From positions 1 through 53,149 of the forward strand of contig CAJUFP010000019.1 of the NCBI GenBank assembly GCA_910585645.1: a stretch of DNA of 53,149 nt. Direction: 5' to 3'. How positions within the stretch are numbered: position 1 is the first letter of the stretch; every line of letters starts with the position of its first letter. Positions 42,682 to 51,110 of this stretch are shown in pieces. The notes under the pieces were generated by a model, which was given only the letters and a program-made list of their open reading frames with translations, was not told the DNA's origin and did not search any database. The DNA is from an uncultured Hungatella sp. (GTDB taxonomy: Bacteria > Bacillota > Clostridia > Lachnospirales > Lachnospiraceae). The translations under genes and the position numbers were made by a program.

Positions 42682-44562
42682 TTAGATCGTGATCAACGTA
42701 TAAGGAATCTGGTTAGCCGTCAGCATCTGCGCCTCTCTCTGGTGGCAGGTAAAGATGATGATCTGTCCGGGGTAAGCAGAGGACAGCCATTTCAGCGCGC
42801 TCCGCAGCCGGTCCTCATCATACAATACAAAGCTGTCATCAAACACCAGAGGCATCTGCTCCTTGGCCTCGTTCTGGATCAGTTTGGCCGCCGCCAGCCG
42901 CAGAGCCAGATAGATCTGATCCATGGTCCCGCTGCTGACCTGCTCCAAAGGCACCAGCTTAGAGGGCGTATTCATAAAAGCATTGAGATTCTCATCAATG
43001 CTCATGCTGGTATAGATCCCGCCGGTGATACCGCCGATAAGCTCCGAGGCAGTCTTGTTCAGATAAAACCCAAAAGAGTCCCGGATGGATGCTGACAGTT
43101 CTGTCATCGTATCCCGGGCCAGATCAATGGCCGCGATCTCCTGGGAGATCCGGTCGTTTTCAGCCAGGGTGCGCCGCAGCACCTCCATCTGTGTCTTGTA
43201 ATTAGACAAGATCTCCAGCTTCTTTTCCAACTCCCATTGAAGCTTCTGCTGTTTTTCAATGATCTCGCTGCAGCTGTTCTGTTTCTCCTGCAAAGCGGAG
43301 ATATCGCTGGTCAGCTGGCCAATATTCTCCTCAGACTTGTCCATGGCAGCGCTTAATCTCTGGAATTCCGCCATACGCGCCAGAAACGCGTCCATAGCCT
43401 CCTGGGAGATGGTCTTATCTCCTAAGTGTCTGGAAAAAGATTCCTCAAGAACCTGGGCGGACAGGGCCAGCTCCTTTTTCAGCCGCTTGCCCTTCCACAG
43501 AAAAAGAGCTCCCCCCAGGCAGAGAAGGGCAGAAAGCACAGCCATAACCGCAAAGACAGCCGCTGCCGGGAAATCCACATTGTAGTCAAAAAGGAGATCC
43601 GTAATAGGGTTCCACTCCCCCAGAGTATAAAAATACGCGCCGCAGGCAAAACAGCAGGCGGCAAGTAAAAATATGGCTATGGGGAAAAACCGGCGGGACG
43701 TTTTCTCGGAGGATGCCTTTGTCCCCTGATAATCCCGGTATACATCCTGAGTCCGCTCCTGGTAATCCTGAATGGACTGGATGTCTGTAAACTGATTCTG
43801 GCTTAAGACCTGACGCCCCCGGGCCACCTTTTGGAGGAGAGACTCCTTCTCCGTCTGTTTTTCCTCGATCTGAGTCCGTGTTCCGGCCCGCATCTGCTGG
43901 TAGGCGGGAAGCTGGTTTACGTATTCCGGAGCTGATATCTCCTTCTCAAGAGCCTTGATCTCCCCCAAAAGGGAGGTGTAAGACCTGGCTGCCTCCGGAA
44001 CCAGCTGGGCCTCCAGCTCTTTTTTCTGCGCCTTTAAAAAATCCGTGGCCTTGGTGATGTTCAGGGCCATGTTGCCCGTATTGTTCATGTTGGCAATATA
44101 ATTTTTCAGCTCCGACACCATGCCGGCGTCTGTGGCGCACTTTAGCTGGCCGATGCTGATGGTGTTGTTGTATGCCGTCTCGCTTAAGCCGCACAGCAGT
44201 TCATCCATCAGAGCTTTGTCAGGGGGAAGGGATTTGCCCAGGGTCTCGTCGATCAGGCAGAACTCCTTCTTTGTCTTTAAAAAAGTCCGCTCGATCCTGT
44301 AGATATGGCCTCCATGCTCCAGCCGCAGAGCGCCTTCGTAGGTGCCGCTGTTCTCCCATGGCTCGTATTTGTTGTACAGGTCATTTTTGGAAGCCTTGCC
44401 CCGCATGGGCTGGATGCCGAAGAGCATACCACGGATAAACGTGTGGATGGTGGACTTACCGGCCTCATTTTTCCCGTAAACCACATTGAGACCGTCCTGA
44501 AAGGGGATAGAGCGGTCATGAAATTTTCCAAATCCCTTAATCTGAAGTTCGATAAATCTCAT
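42682..44562 (-). CDS. yhaN: SbcC-like ATPase with membrane hairpin (YhaN-like)
   Basis: The 626-residue protein is an SMC/Rad50-type ATPase. Walker A is YGKNEAGKSTIHTF near the N terminus; the C-terminal half has LEQVSSGTMDQIYLALRLAA (signature-like) and MPLVFDDSFVLYDEDRL (Walker B). Two coiled-coil arms surround two hydrophobic segments at ~295-320 and ~333-355 (FPIAIFLLAACCFACGAYF and ALLCLGGALFLWKG), so the coil apex is in the membrane, as in Bacillus YhaN. It probably works with the phosphoesterase encoded just upstream in the same operon (2 bp gap), forming an SbcCD-like nuclease complex. Confidence 0.88.
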   Translation of the reverse strand: MRFIELQIKGFGKFHDRSIPFQDGLNVVYGKNEAGKSTIHTFIRGMLFGIQPMRGKASKNDLYNKYEPWENSGTYEGALRLEHGGHIYRIERTFLKTKKEFCLIDETLGKSLPPDKALMDELLCGLSETAYNNTISIGQLKCATDAGMVSELKNYIANMNNTGNMALNITKATDFLKAQKKELEAQLVPEAARSYTSLLGEIKALEKEISAPEYVNQLPAYQQMRAGTRTQIEEKQTEKESLLQKVARGRQVLSQNQFTDIQSIQDYQERTQDVYRDYQGTKASSEKTSRRFFPIAIFLLAACCFACGAYFYTLGEWNPITDLLFDYNVDFPAAAVFAVMAVLSALLCLGGALFLWKGKRLKKELALSAQVLEESFSRHLGDKTISQEAMDAFLARMAEFQRLSAAMDKSEENIGQLTSDISALQEKQNSCSEIIEKQQKLQWELEKKLEILSNYKTQMEVLRRTLAENDRISQEIAAIDLARDTMTELSASIRDSFGFYLNKTASELIGGITGGIYTSMSIDENLNAFMNTPSKLVPLEQVSSGTMDQIYLALRLAAAKLIQNEAKEQMPLVFDDSFVLYDEDRLRSALKWLSSAYPGQIIIFTCHQREAQMLTANQIPYTLITI

Positions 44563-44564
44563 GA

Positions 44565-45635
44565 TTAACTCCTTTCGTCCTTGGTGCGAAGCAGCGCGTT
44601 GATCCCATAGTAGAGAGCCTTTTTCTCCACAGGACTCATCGATGGCTTCTGGAGCGCGCGGATATAAAACCCGATCATGTCGCTGGAATGCTCGGCAAAA
44701 AGGGCGCTGAAATCGTACTGAGGCTCTGACTCGTCCATGATCTCCACGATGCGGAATTTGGAGAGGAGATTTTCCATGTCAAATTCCATCTGCGGGTCCC
44801 GCATGCCCCGGATGCGGAAGCGGTAGATGTGGTGCCGTCCCCGCCGCTCGATCTCCTGGGCGATCTTCATCTCCAGCTCCATATTGGTGGTGGCAGGGGA
44901 GACGTTGACAGCCAGAGGGATATACTGGGAACGGCATAGGGGAAGAAACTCCAGGGATGTAACTTTTCTTGTGCCGGGATTAATCTCCCCTATAAGGATG
45001 CCGTGTCTGCCGGTTTCGGTCTTGTCCAAAGGTTCCGGGGAACCGGGGTACGCCATCTTGGCCGGAATCAGGATCTCCGGCTTGTGGATGTGGCCCAGGG
45101 CGATGTAGGAAAAATCCGACGCCGCCAGGGCAGTCTTATCAAAAGGCAGGTGATTGGCGTCACCGCCGTGTATCATCAGGATATGGATACGCCCGTCTAA
45201 GGGGACTGCCAGATGGTCCACCCGGTTTTCCCGGATCTCGGGGGTGGTGTAGCTGAACCCGTGGACCTCCACATTGCAGTCCTCAAAATAGACGCTGCTC
45301 ATCTCGTCCTTCATAAAAAACGTCACATTAGAACACCAGGTAAAGCTTAAGAGGGCCGAGGTGTTGCGGATCCGGTCATGGTTGCCCGCGATAATGACAA
45401 CGCGCACCGACGGGATGGTGGTAAACAGGTAATTGACCTCTTTCAGATCCTTCTGCAAAGGCTGTCTGTGGAACAGATCGCCGGAAATAAACAGAAAATC
45501 AACATCCATCTCCCGCGCTTTGGTGACGATCTGGGAAAAGGTATCCTTGACCGCCTGGGTCCGTTCCCGGCACCACGGTTTGTCACTGTCCGGGGTCATG
45601 CCCCAGTGGATATCGGCAGTATGGATGAACTTCAT
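44565..45635 (-). CDS. yhaO: SbcD/Mre11-like metallophosphoesterase (YhaO-like)
   Basis: The 356-residue nuclease subunit shows the metal ligands ADIHWG, ISGDLFHRQP, IAGNHDR, MIHGGDANH and LGHIHKPE in order, as in Mre11/SbcD. A C-terminal domain (~250-356) is used for capping and partner contact. The ATG at 45635 follows AAGGAGGAAGTGAC. Together with the YhaN-like ATPase it probably processes DNA ends. In Bacillus the homologues yhaO-yhaN are adjacent as here. It is 39 bp downstream of asnS. Confidence 0.9.
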   Translation of the reverse strand: MKFIHTADIHWGMTPDSDKPWCRERTQAVKDTFSQIVTKAREMDVDFLFISGDLFHRQPLQKDLKEVNYLFTTIPSVRVVIIAGNHDRIRNTSALLSFTWCSNVTFFMKDEMSSVYFEDCNVEVHGFSYTTPEIRENRVDHLAVPLDGRIHILMIHGGDANHLPFDKTALAASDFSYIALGHIHKPEILIPAKMAYPGSPEPLDKTETGRHGILIGEINPGTRKVTSLEFLPLCRSQYIPLAVNVSPATTNMELEMKIAQEIERRGRHHIYRFRIRGMRDPQMEFDMENLLSKFRIVEIMDESEPQYDFSALFAEHSSDMIGFYIRALQKPSMSPVEKKALYYGINALLRTKDERS

Positions 45636-45674
45636 GTCACTTCCTCCTTAGAGTACATACATCAGACGCTGGTT

Positions 45675-47066
45675 TTACAGCTCGCAGTTGTTAACCGTTC
45701 TGGGGAACGGAACCACGTCACGGATGTTGGCCATGCCCGTAAGGTACATCACGCACCGCTCAAAGCCCAGACCAAAGCCTGCGTGGCGCGTAGAGCCGTA
45801 TTTGCGAAGATCCAGATAGAAACCGTAATCCTCTTCCTTAAGTCCTAATTCCTTCATGCGCGCGGTCAGTTTCTCATAGCTGTCCTCACGCTGGCTTCCC
45901 CCGATGATCTCCCCGATCCCAGGCACCAGGCAGTCCATAGCGGCAACGGTTTTGCCGTCGTCATTAAGCTTCATGTAAAAGGCCTTGATCTCCTTGGGGT
46001 AATCGGTGACAAATACAGGCTTCTTAAACACCTGCTCTGTCAGATACCGCTCATGCTCTGTCTGCAGGTCGCAGCCCCAGAACACCTTGTAGTCAAAATT
46101 GTCGTTATTCTTTTCCAGGATCTCTATGGCCTCTGTGTAGGTCACATGGCCGAACTGGGAGTTGAGAACCCCGTTTAACCGGTCCAAAAGCCCCTTGTCC
46201 ACAAACTGGTTGAAGAACTTCATCTCCTCAGGCGCGTGCTCTAAAACATAGCTGATAATGTACTTTAACATGCCCTCAGCGACAGCCATATTATCTTCCA
46301 GGTCAGCGAAGGCCATCTCAGGCTCGATCATCCAGAACTCAGCCGCGTGGCGGGTGGTATTGGAATTTTCCGCCCGGAAGGTAGGACCAAAGGTATAGAT
46401 ATTCCGAAAAGCCATGGCATAGGTCTCGCCGTTTAGCTGTCCGCTGACCGTAAGGCTGGTAGGCTTTCCAAAGAAATCCTGGGAGAAATCCACAGCCCCG
46501 TCAGAGGTGGTCGGCACATGGTTCAGATCCAGGGTGGTCACCTGGAACATCTCCCCCGCGCCCTCACAGTCGCTGGATGTAATAAGCGGAGTGTGGACAT
46601 AGACAAAATCCCGCTCCTGGAAATACTGGTGAATGGCATAGGCGATCAGAGACCGTACCCGGAACACTGCCTGAAATGTGTTGGTCCTGGGACGCAGGTG
46701 GGAGATGGTCCGCAGATACTCAAAGCTGTGGCGCTTTTTCTGCAGCGGATAGTCCGGCGCGGAAGCGCCCTCCACCACAACCTGGTCGGCCTGGATCTCA
46801 AAAGGCTGCTTGGCCTGAGGAGTGCTCACTAAAGTTCCGGTGACGATAACAGCCGCCCCCACGTTCAGCTTGCTGATCTCCTCAAAGTTATCCATGGTGT
46901 CATGGTATACGATCTGCAGAGTCTCAAAATAGGAGCCGTCGCTTAAGACGATAAAACCGAAAGCCTTAGAATCCCGGATACTCTTCACCCAGCCTCCTAC
47001 CGAGATCTTTTTGTCTAAAAATGATTCCCTGTCTTTATATATTTCCCTTACTGTCACTAAATCCAT
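45675..47066 (-). CDS. asnS: Asparaginyl-tRNA synthetase
   Basis: The 463-residue enzyme is a class IIb synthetase. The N-terminal OB-fold domain includes KISVGGWVKSIRDSKAFGFI, and motif 2 is in TFGPTFRAENSNTTRHAAEF with WMIEPEM; motif 3 is GFGLGFERCVMYLTG. The insertion VPTTSDGAVDFSQDFFGKP separates AsnRS of this type. The ATG at 47066 follows AAAAGGAG; a TTG start nine codons earlier overlaps that site. The leader is only ~45 nt, so no T-box riboswitch fits. Confidence 0.95.
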   Translation of the reverse strand: MDLVTVREIYKDRESFLDKKISVGGWVKSIRDSKAFGFIVLSDGSYFETLQIVYHDTMDNFEEISKLNVGAAVIVTGTLVSTPQAKQPFEIQADQVVVEGASAPDYPLQKKRHSFEYLRTISHLRPRTNTFQAVFRVRSLIAYAIHQYFQERDFVYVHTPLITSSDCEGAGEMFQVTTLDLNHVPTTSDGAVDFSQDFFGKPTSLTVSGQLNGETYAMAFRNIYTFGPTFRAENSNTTRHAAEFWMIEPEMAFADLEDNMAVAEGMLKYIISYVLEHAPEEMKFFNQFVDKGLLDRLNGVLNSQFGHVTYTEAIEILEKNNDNFDYKVFWGCDLQTEHERYLTEQVFKKPVFVTDYPKEIKAFYMKLNDDGKTVAAMDCLVPGIGEIIGGSQREDSYEKLTARMKELGLKEEDYGFYLDLRKYGSTRHAGFGLGFERCVMYLTGMANIRDVVPFPRTVNNCEL

Positions 47067-47114
47067 GGCAAATAAATCTCCTTTTCCCTTCAATTAAACT
47101 ACATAACTGTGTCG

Positions 47115-47143
47115 ATTATACTTTATTTTTCATGGGGATTCAA
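47115..47143 (-). promoter_or_regulatory. Promoter of asnS
   Basis: On the minus strand TTGAAT (47143-47138) and TATAAT (47120-47115) are 17 bp apart; transcription starts near 47108. Confidence 0.8.
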
Positions 47144-47257
47144 GGCCTTCCAGGCTCAATTTCGTCCTTTTAGGAGGAGAAACCTGAGTGGAAATTTTTT
47201 TCTGTAATAAAATGTCGGAAAATGCATAAAAAAAACAGAGAATACTATAAGAATTTA

Positions 47258-47286
47258 TTCACTATTTCTAAAATGTGTGGTATAAT
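47258..47286 (+). promoter_or_regulatory. Promoter upstream of the glgC leader
   Basis: TTCACT (47258-47263) and TATAAT (47281-47286) are 17 bp apart. Transcription starts near 47293, almost 470 nt before the glgC start codon. Confidence 0.7.
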
Positions 47287-47292
47287 GTCCAT

Positions 47293-47760
47293 GTAAGCAA
47301 TCAGCAGTGAAAAATAAAACAAGAGCAGAGGTTTTCTGCGTTTTATTTTATAGGGCAAAGCCCGTGACCGAGCCAGAGCAAGGCAGTAGGACGCTTTGGC
47401 GAGCTTGTAAAAAAGGTAAAAAAAGCGGACCCTTTCAGGACAGCCATCCCTGTAAGAGAAAAAGAGGCAACTGCAACAACCCTCTCATCCCGCCTTCTGT
47501 TCTCCTTGCGGCCTCACAAGCCGTCAGCGACGGACAGCGGCTCCGGTTTAAGTTCCGATAGTTTTGTCGGAGGCAGCCGTTCATATTCATCCCATCACGC
47601 CCAAAGCCCATGCCCCAAGCGCAAGCGAAGCTTTTACGCGCGCCGGCCTTAGGATTTTTCAGACCTACTTGACATACTCACATCTGGCCCGTCCGCCCCC
47701 GCTTCCCTGCCCGCCCCAGGCCACTGCACCACATAAAAATATACAGCAAGAGGTGATAAT
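47293..47760 (+). ncRNA. Long structured leader RNA upstream of glgC (candidate cis-regulatory RNA)
   Basis: No convincing gene lies between asnS and glgC, but several stems are seen. AAAATAAAAC/GTTTTATTTT with inner GCAGA/TCTGC is at 47311-47349, GGGC-AAA-GCCC at 47353-47363, GCCAGAGC (47372-47379) with GCTTTGGC (47393-47400), CCGTC-AGC-GACGG at ~47521-47533, a CGGCT/AGCCG stem with inner TCCGA/TCGGA at ~47538-47580, and GCGCAAGC/GCTT..GCGC at ~47619-47643. C-rich, G-poor stretches (for example around 47690-47735) precede the AAGAGGTGATAAT site of glgC. I match it to no known riboswitch. It could be a leader or a separate RNA. Confidence 0.5.
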
Positions 47761-49035
47761 GTGATCAAGAAAGAGATGATCGCCATGCTTTTGGCGGGGG
47801 GACAAGGCAGCCGTCTTGGAGTCTTAACCCAAAAAGTTGCAAAACCAGCAGTATCTTTCGGCGGAAAATACAGGATCATTGATTTTCCCTTGAGCAACTG
47901 CATCAACTCCGGCGTCGATACCGTAGGCGTATTGACCCAGTACCAGCCATTACGACTGAACACCCACATCGGAATCGGCATTCCGTGGGACCTTGACCGA
48001 AACGTAGGCGGAGTCACGGTGCTCCCTCCATACGAGAAGAGCAAAGGCAGCGACTGGTACACCGGAACGGCCAATGCCATTTACCAGAACATGGAGTACA
48101 TGGAGCAGTATAATCCGGAGTATGTTTTAATCCTGTCCGGCGACCACATTTACAAGATGGATTACGAGGTTATGCTGGAATATCACAAGGCAAACAACGC
48201 AGACGTCACCATTGCTGCCATGCCTGTTCCTATCGAGGAGGCCAGCCGGTTTGGCATCGTCATTACGGACGACACCAACCGCATCACGGAATTTGAGGAA
48301 AAACCGGCGAATCCGAGAAGCAACCTGGCATCTATGGGTATCTATATCTTCAGCTGGAAGGTATTAAAGGAGGCCCTGGTTCAGCTGTCGGAAGTTCCCA
48401 GCTGCGACTTCGGCAAACACGTGATACCTTACTGCCATGAGAAAGGGCAGAGGATCTTTGCCTACGAGTACAACGGCTACTGGAAGGATGTGGGGACCTT
48501 AAGCTCCTACTGGGAAGCCAACATGGAATTGATCGACATCATTCCGGAATTCAATCTCTATGAGGAATACTGGAAGATTTATACAAAGAGCGATATCATA
48601 CCGCCTCAGTTTATCGCGGCGGAAGCGGTCATCGAGAGAAGCATCATCGGTGAAGGCAGCGAGATCTACGGCAAGGTGAGCAATTCCGTCATCGGCGCGG
48701 GAGTTACCATTGGAAAGGGCGCCGTGGTTCGGGATTCCATCATCATGAGGGGAAGCACCATCGGGGAGAACAGTGTTCTTAAGAAAGCCATCGTTGCCGA
48801 AGATGTGGTCATCGGCAGCAATGTAGAGCTGGGTGTGGGCGAGGTAGCCCCCAACAAATATGACCCCAAAGTATACCAGTCGGATCTGGTCACTGTCGGC
48901 GAGCGCAGCGTGATCCCGGACAATGTCAAAGTGGGAAAGAACACGGCGATCTCCGGTGAGACGGTGCCGGAGGATTACCCGGAGGGCTTACTGGCTGGCG
49001 GAGACTACATTATGAAGGCAGGTGGCGCGAGATGA
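47761..49035 (+). CDS. glgC: Glucose-1-phosphate adenylyltransferase
   Basis: The 424-residue enzyme makes ADP-glucose for glycogen synthesis. Motifs: MLLAGGQGSRLGVLTQKVAKPAVSF-type N terminus (LLAGGQGSRL, Arg and Lys for ATP), DWYTGTANAIYQN, LSGDHIYKMDY, ASMGIYIFSWKVL and YWKDVGT with Glc1P-binding Lys. A C-terminal left-handed beta-helix (~290-420) with hexapeptide repeats (IIGEGSEI, VIGAGVTIGKGAVV) follows. The start is GTG at 47761 after AAGAGGTGATAAT. Its stop overlaps the glgD ATG (ATGA), as usual in Clostridia. Confidence 0.96.
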   Translation: MIKKEMIAMLLAGGQGSRLGVLTQKVAKPAVSFGGKYRIIDFPLSNCINSGVDTVGVLTQYQPLRLNTHIGIGIPWDLDRNVGGVTVLPPYEKSKGSDWYTGTANAIYQNMEYMEQYNPEYVLILSGDHIYKMDYEVMLEYHKANNADVTIAAMPVPIEEASRFGIVITDDTNRITEFEEKPANPRSNLASMGIYIFSWKVLKEALVQLSEVPSCDFGKHVIPYCHEKGQRIFAYEYNGYWKDVGTLSSYWEANMELIDIIPEFNLYEEYWKIYTKSDIIPPQFIAAEAVIERSIIGEGSEIYGKVSNSVIGAGVTIGKGAVVRDSIIMRGSTIGENSVLKKAIVAEDVVIGSNVELGVGEVAPNKYDPKVYQSDLVTVGERSVIPDNVKVGKNTAISGETVPEDYPEGLLAGGDYIMKAGGAR

Positions 49036-50153
49036 GAGCAATCGGTATCGTTTTAGCAGGCGGCAACAGCAAGAGAATGCGGGACCTATCCAACAAGCGG
49101 GCCATTGCGGCTATGCCCATTGCCGGAAGCTACCGCAGCATTGATTTTGTTTTGAGCAACATGTCCAACTCCCATGTTCAGAGCGTGGCGGTGTTTACCC
49201 AATATAATTCCCGCTCCCTCAACGAACATCTGAATTCCTCCAAGTGGTGGGATTTCGGAAGAAAGCAGGGAGGATTGTTTGTATTTACGCCTACCATTAC
49301 GGCGGAGCACAACGACTGGTATCGGGGTACGGCTGACGCCCTGTATCAGAACCTGACATTTTTAAAGGACAGTCATGAGCCTTATGTGGTCATCACCTCC
49401 GGAGACTGTATCTATAAGCTGGATTATGGCAAGGTGCTGGAGTACCACATCGAGAAAAAGGCCGATATTACCGTGGTGTGCAAGACCATGCCTGCCAATG
49501 TGGACGTGACCCGGTTCGGCGTCCTGGGAGTGAACGACGACGGACGGATCACTGATTTCCAGGAAAAGCCCATGGTGGCTGAGTCCAATACCATCTCCTG
49601 CGGCATCTATATCATCCGCCGCCGCCAGCTCATCGAGCTTTTAGAGCGGTGCGCTCAGGAGGACAGGTATGATTTTGTCAATGACATTTTAGTACGTTAT
49701 AAGAACATTAAAAGAATCTATGCGTATGAGCTGGGTACTTACTGGAGCAATATCGCTTCTGTGGAGTCCTACTATGAGACGAATATGGACTTTTTGAAGC
49801 CGGAAGTGAGAGATTATTTCTTCCGCCAGTATCCGGAGGTTTACTCCAAAGTAGGCGACCTGCCGCCGGCCAAGTATAATCCGGGAGCAGATGTGAAAAA
49901 CAGCCTGGTAGCCAGCGGCACCATCATCAACGGTGTTGTGGACAGTTCCGTGCTGTTTAAGCAGGTCTATGTTGGAAACAATTGTGTGATCAAGAACTCT
50001 ATCATCCTGAATGATGTATATATTGGGGATAACACGGTGATCGAGAACTGTATCGTGGAAAGCCGGGACACCATCCGGGCCAACACCACATACATCGGGA
50101 CTCCGGAGAATATTAAGATTGTTGTAGAGAAAAACGAGCGTTATACGTTATAG
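49032..50153 (+). CDS. glgD: Glucose-1-phosphate adenylyltransferase subunit GlgD
   Basis: The 373-residue protein is the GlgD paralogue of GlgC found in Firmicutes. It keeps IVLAGGNSKRMRDLSNKRAI, DWYRGTADALYQNL, ITSGDCIYKLDYG and a C-terminal beta-helix (SSVLFKQVYVGNNCVIKNSI). The catalytic and effector residues differ from GlgC, for instance SGDC in place of SGDH and SNIAS at the Glc1P loop. GlgD alone is usually poorly active and modulates GlgC in a hetero-oligomer. It overlaps glgC by four bases and lies 55 bp before spoVG. Confidence 0.95.
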   Translation: MRAIGIVLAGGNSKRMRDLSNKRAIAAMPIAGSYRSIDFVLSNMSNSHVQSVAVFTQYNSRSLNEHLNSSKWWDFGRKQGGLFVFTPTITAEHNDWYRGTADALYQNLTFLKDSHEPYVVITSGDCIYKLDYGKVLEYHIEKKADITVVCKTMPANVDVTRFGVLGVNDDGRITDFQEKPMVAESNTISCGIYIIRRRQLIELLERCAQEDRYDFVNDILVRYKNIKRIYAYELGTYWSNIASVESYYETNMDFLKPEVRDYFFRQYPEVYSKVGDLPPAKYNPGADVKNSLVASGTIINGVVDSSVLFKQVYVGNNCVIKNSIILNDVYIGDNTVIENCIVESRDTIRANTTYIGTPENIKIVVEKNERYTL

Positions 50154-50208
50154 TGTCACCTGTTACAAAGTTTCATTGTTACAGAGGAGAAACAGAGAGG
50201 GGAACAAG

Positions 50209-50484
50209 ATGCAGATTACAGATGTAAGAGTAAGAAGAATCGAGAAAGAGGGAAAGATGAAAGCTATCGTTTCGATCACCCTGGATAACGAGTTCGTGAT
50301 CCATGATATCAAAGTGATCGAGGGAGAGAAAGGCCTGTTTATCGCAATGCCAAGCCGTAAGGCGGCAGACGGGGAGTACCGCGACATTGCTCATCCGATC
50401 AATTCCGAGACCAGGGATATGATCCAGAGGGTGATACTTGACAAGTATGAAAGCACCACCCTGGAGAGCGAAGCATCGCAATAA
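50209..50484 (+). CDS. spoVG: Septation/sporulation regulator SpoVG
   Basis: The 91-residue protein has the SpoVG fold: MQITDVRVRRIEKEGKMKAI, then DNEFVIHDIKVIEGEKGLFI with AMPSRKAADGEYRDIAHPIN and a C-terminal helix. SpoVG proteins bind nucleic acid and affect sporulation and other global processes. Its presence agrees with a spore-former. The ATG at 50209 follows AGAGAGGGGAACAAG; an ATG 33 bp upstream is out of place. TGTTAC repeats (50161, 50177) lie in the spacer. A terminator follows. Confidence 0.95.
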   Translation: MQITDVRVRRIEKEGKMKAIVSITLDNEFVIHDIKVIEGEKGLFIAMPSRKAADGEYRDIAHPINSETRDMIQRVILDKYESTTLESEASQ

Positions 50485-50493
50485 GGGAATCAG

Positions 50494-50553
50494 AAAGCGG
50501 CTGTGAAAGACGGAAGGGATAGCTTCCATCTTTCACAGCCGCTTGGTTTTTGT
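50494..50553 (+). terminator. Terminator of the glgCD-spoVG stretch
   Basis: AAGCGGCTGTGAAAGA and TCTTTCACAGCCGCTT form a long stem (with inner GGAAG/CTTCC) followed by GGTTTTTG. It also could stop the frameshifted repressor on the other strand. Confidence 0.88.
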
Positions 50554-50602
50554 ATGAGGTTGTTTTAGAGATTTCTCTTGTAGGTTCCTTGTAATTTGAT
50601 TT

Positions 50603-51081
50603 TCAAGGGAAACAGCTCCTATGGTCACGCCAAAGCTTGTCATTGGAAATGTAATGAGATAAAAAGTAAAACCAATCATCTGCCTGTTCCCTTAATTCTT
50701 CCAGAAATTCGTACAGTCTGTCTACCTGGTCTTCTGATAATCTTTCTTTACCGCAAAATGCCGCCGCGATATGTTCAAAGGAATGTCCATATTTTTTAAT
50801 AAATGAATGTTTTTCCAATGCTTTGTTGTAGTCAGATGCTGAGACGACAGAAAAATACTTTTGATGACGGCCAATCCTTTCGCTTTTGAGATATCCCTTT
50901 TTGATAATGTTGTGTAAGATCACTCGTTTGGTTTTTAGCGCGTGGTTGGGGAAAAATCCATATAGGACTTCACTTGAGATTTCGTCCGGATGCTGCCATA
51001 TAACGTTCATATATTCCAGCTCTGCCGGCGATAATGCTTTTAGCCCAACATCTGTCAGGGGGCGGCGTCTGTTCTTGGCAT
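50603..51081 (-). pseudogene. BlaI/MecI/CopY-like repressor gene split by a one-base frameshift
   Basis: The body (ATG at 51010 in its frame) encodes MNVIWQHPDEISSEVLYGF and a winged-helix plus dimerisation region of the BlaI/MecI family. The family start, however, lies upstream. An ATG at 51081 preceded by AAAGGAAG reads MPRTDAAP and stops. Between 51058 and 51062 the minus strand has five C (plus: GGGGG); one more C would join this start to LTDVGLKALSPAELEYMNVIW and give a normal 159-residue repressor. So the gene is broken by -1 in a homopolymer, or is switched by tract length, or uses frameshifting, or the base is a sequencing error. A truncated protein from ATG 51010 would lack part of the DNA-binding domain. 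The region is AT-rich and downstream of the CPPC gene on the same strand. Confidence 0.6.
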
Positions 51082-51110
51082 ATTCGTTTACACTTCCTTT
51101 TGGTTTGTAT

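Noticed and set aside
47066..47140. T-box riboswitch for asnS
   Set aside because: The predicted leader is about 45 nt, far too short for a T-box, and no terminator/antiterminator pair is seen.
47350..47400. c-di-GMP-I riboswitch, suggested by GGGCAAAGCCC and GGACGC
   Set aside because: The conserved core (GACGCAAAGCC and the tetraloop receptor part) is absent, and the spacing of stems does not fit.
47307..47764. Two plus-strand frames (47307-47561, 47564-47764) in the glgC leader
   Set aside because: Neither has a ribosome-binding site or a protein-like composition; the predicted peptides are rich in Lys/Pro/Ser and end arbitrarily. The hairpins argue for RNA.
50161..50182. TGTTAC repeats before spoVG as a second WalR box
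   Set aside because: The two hexamers are 16 bp apart, not 11, and only one pair is present; I see no support beyond the words themselves.
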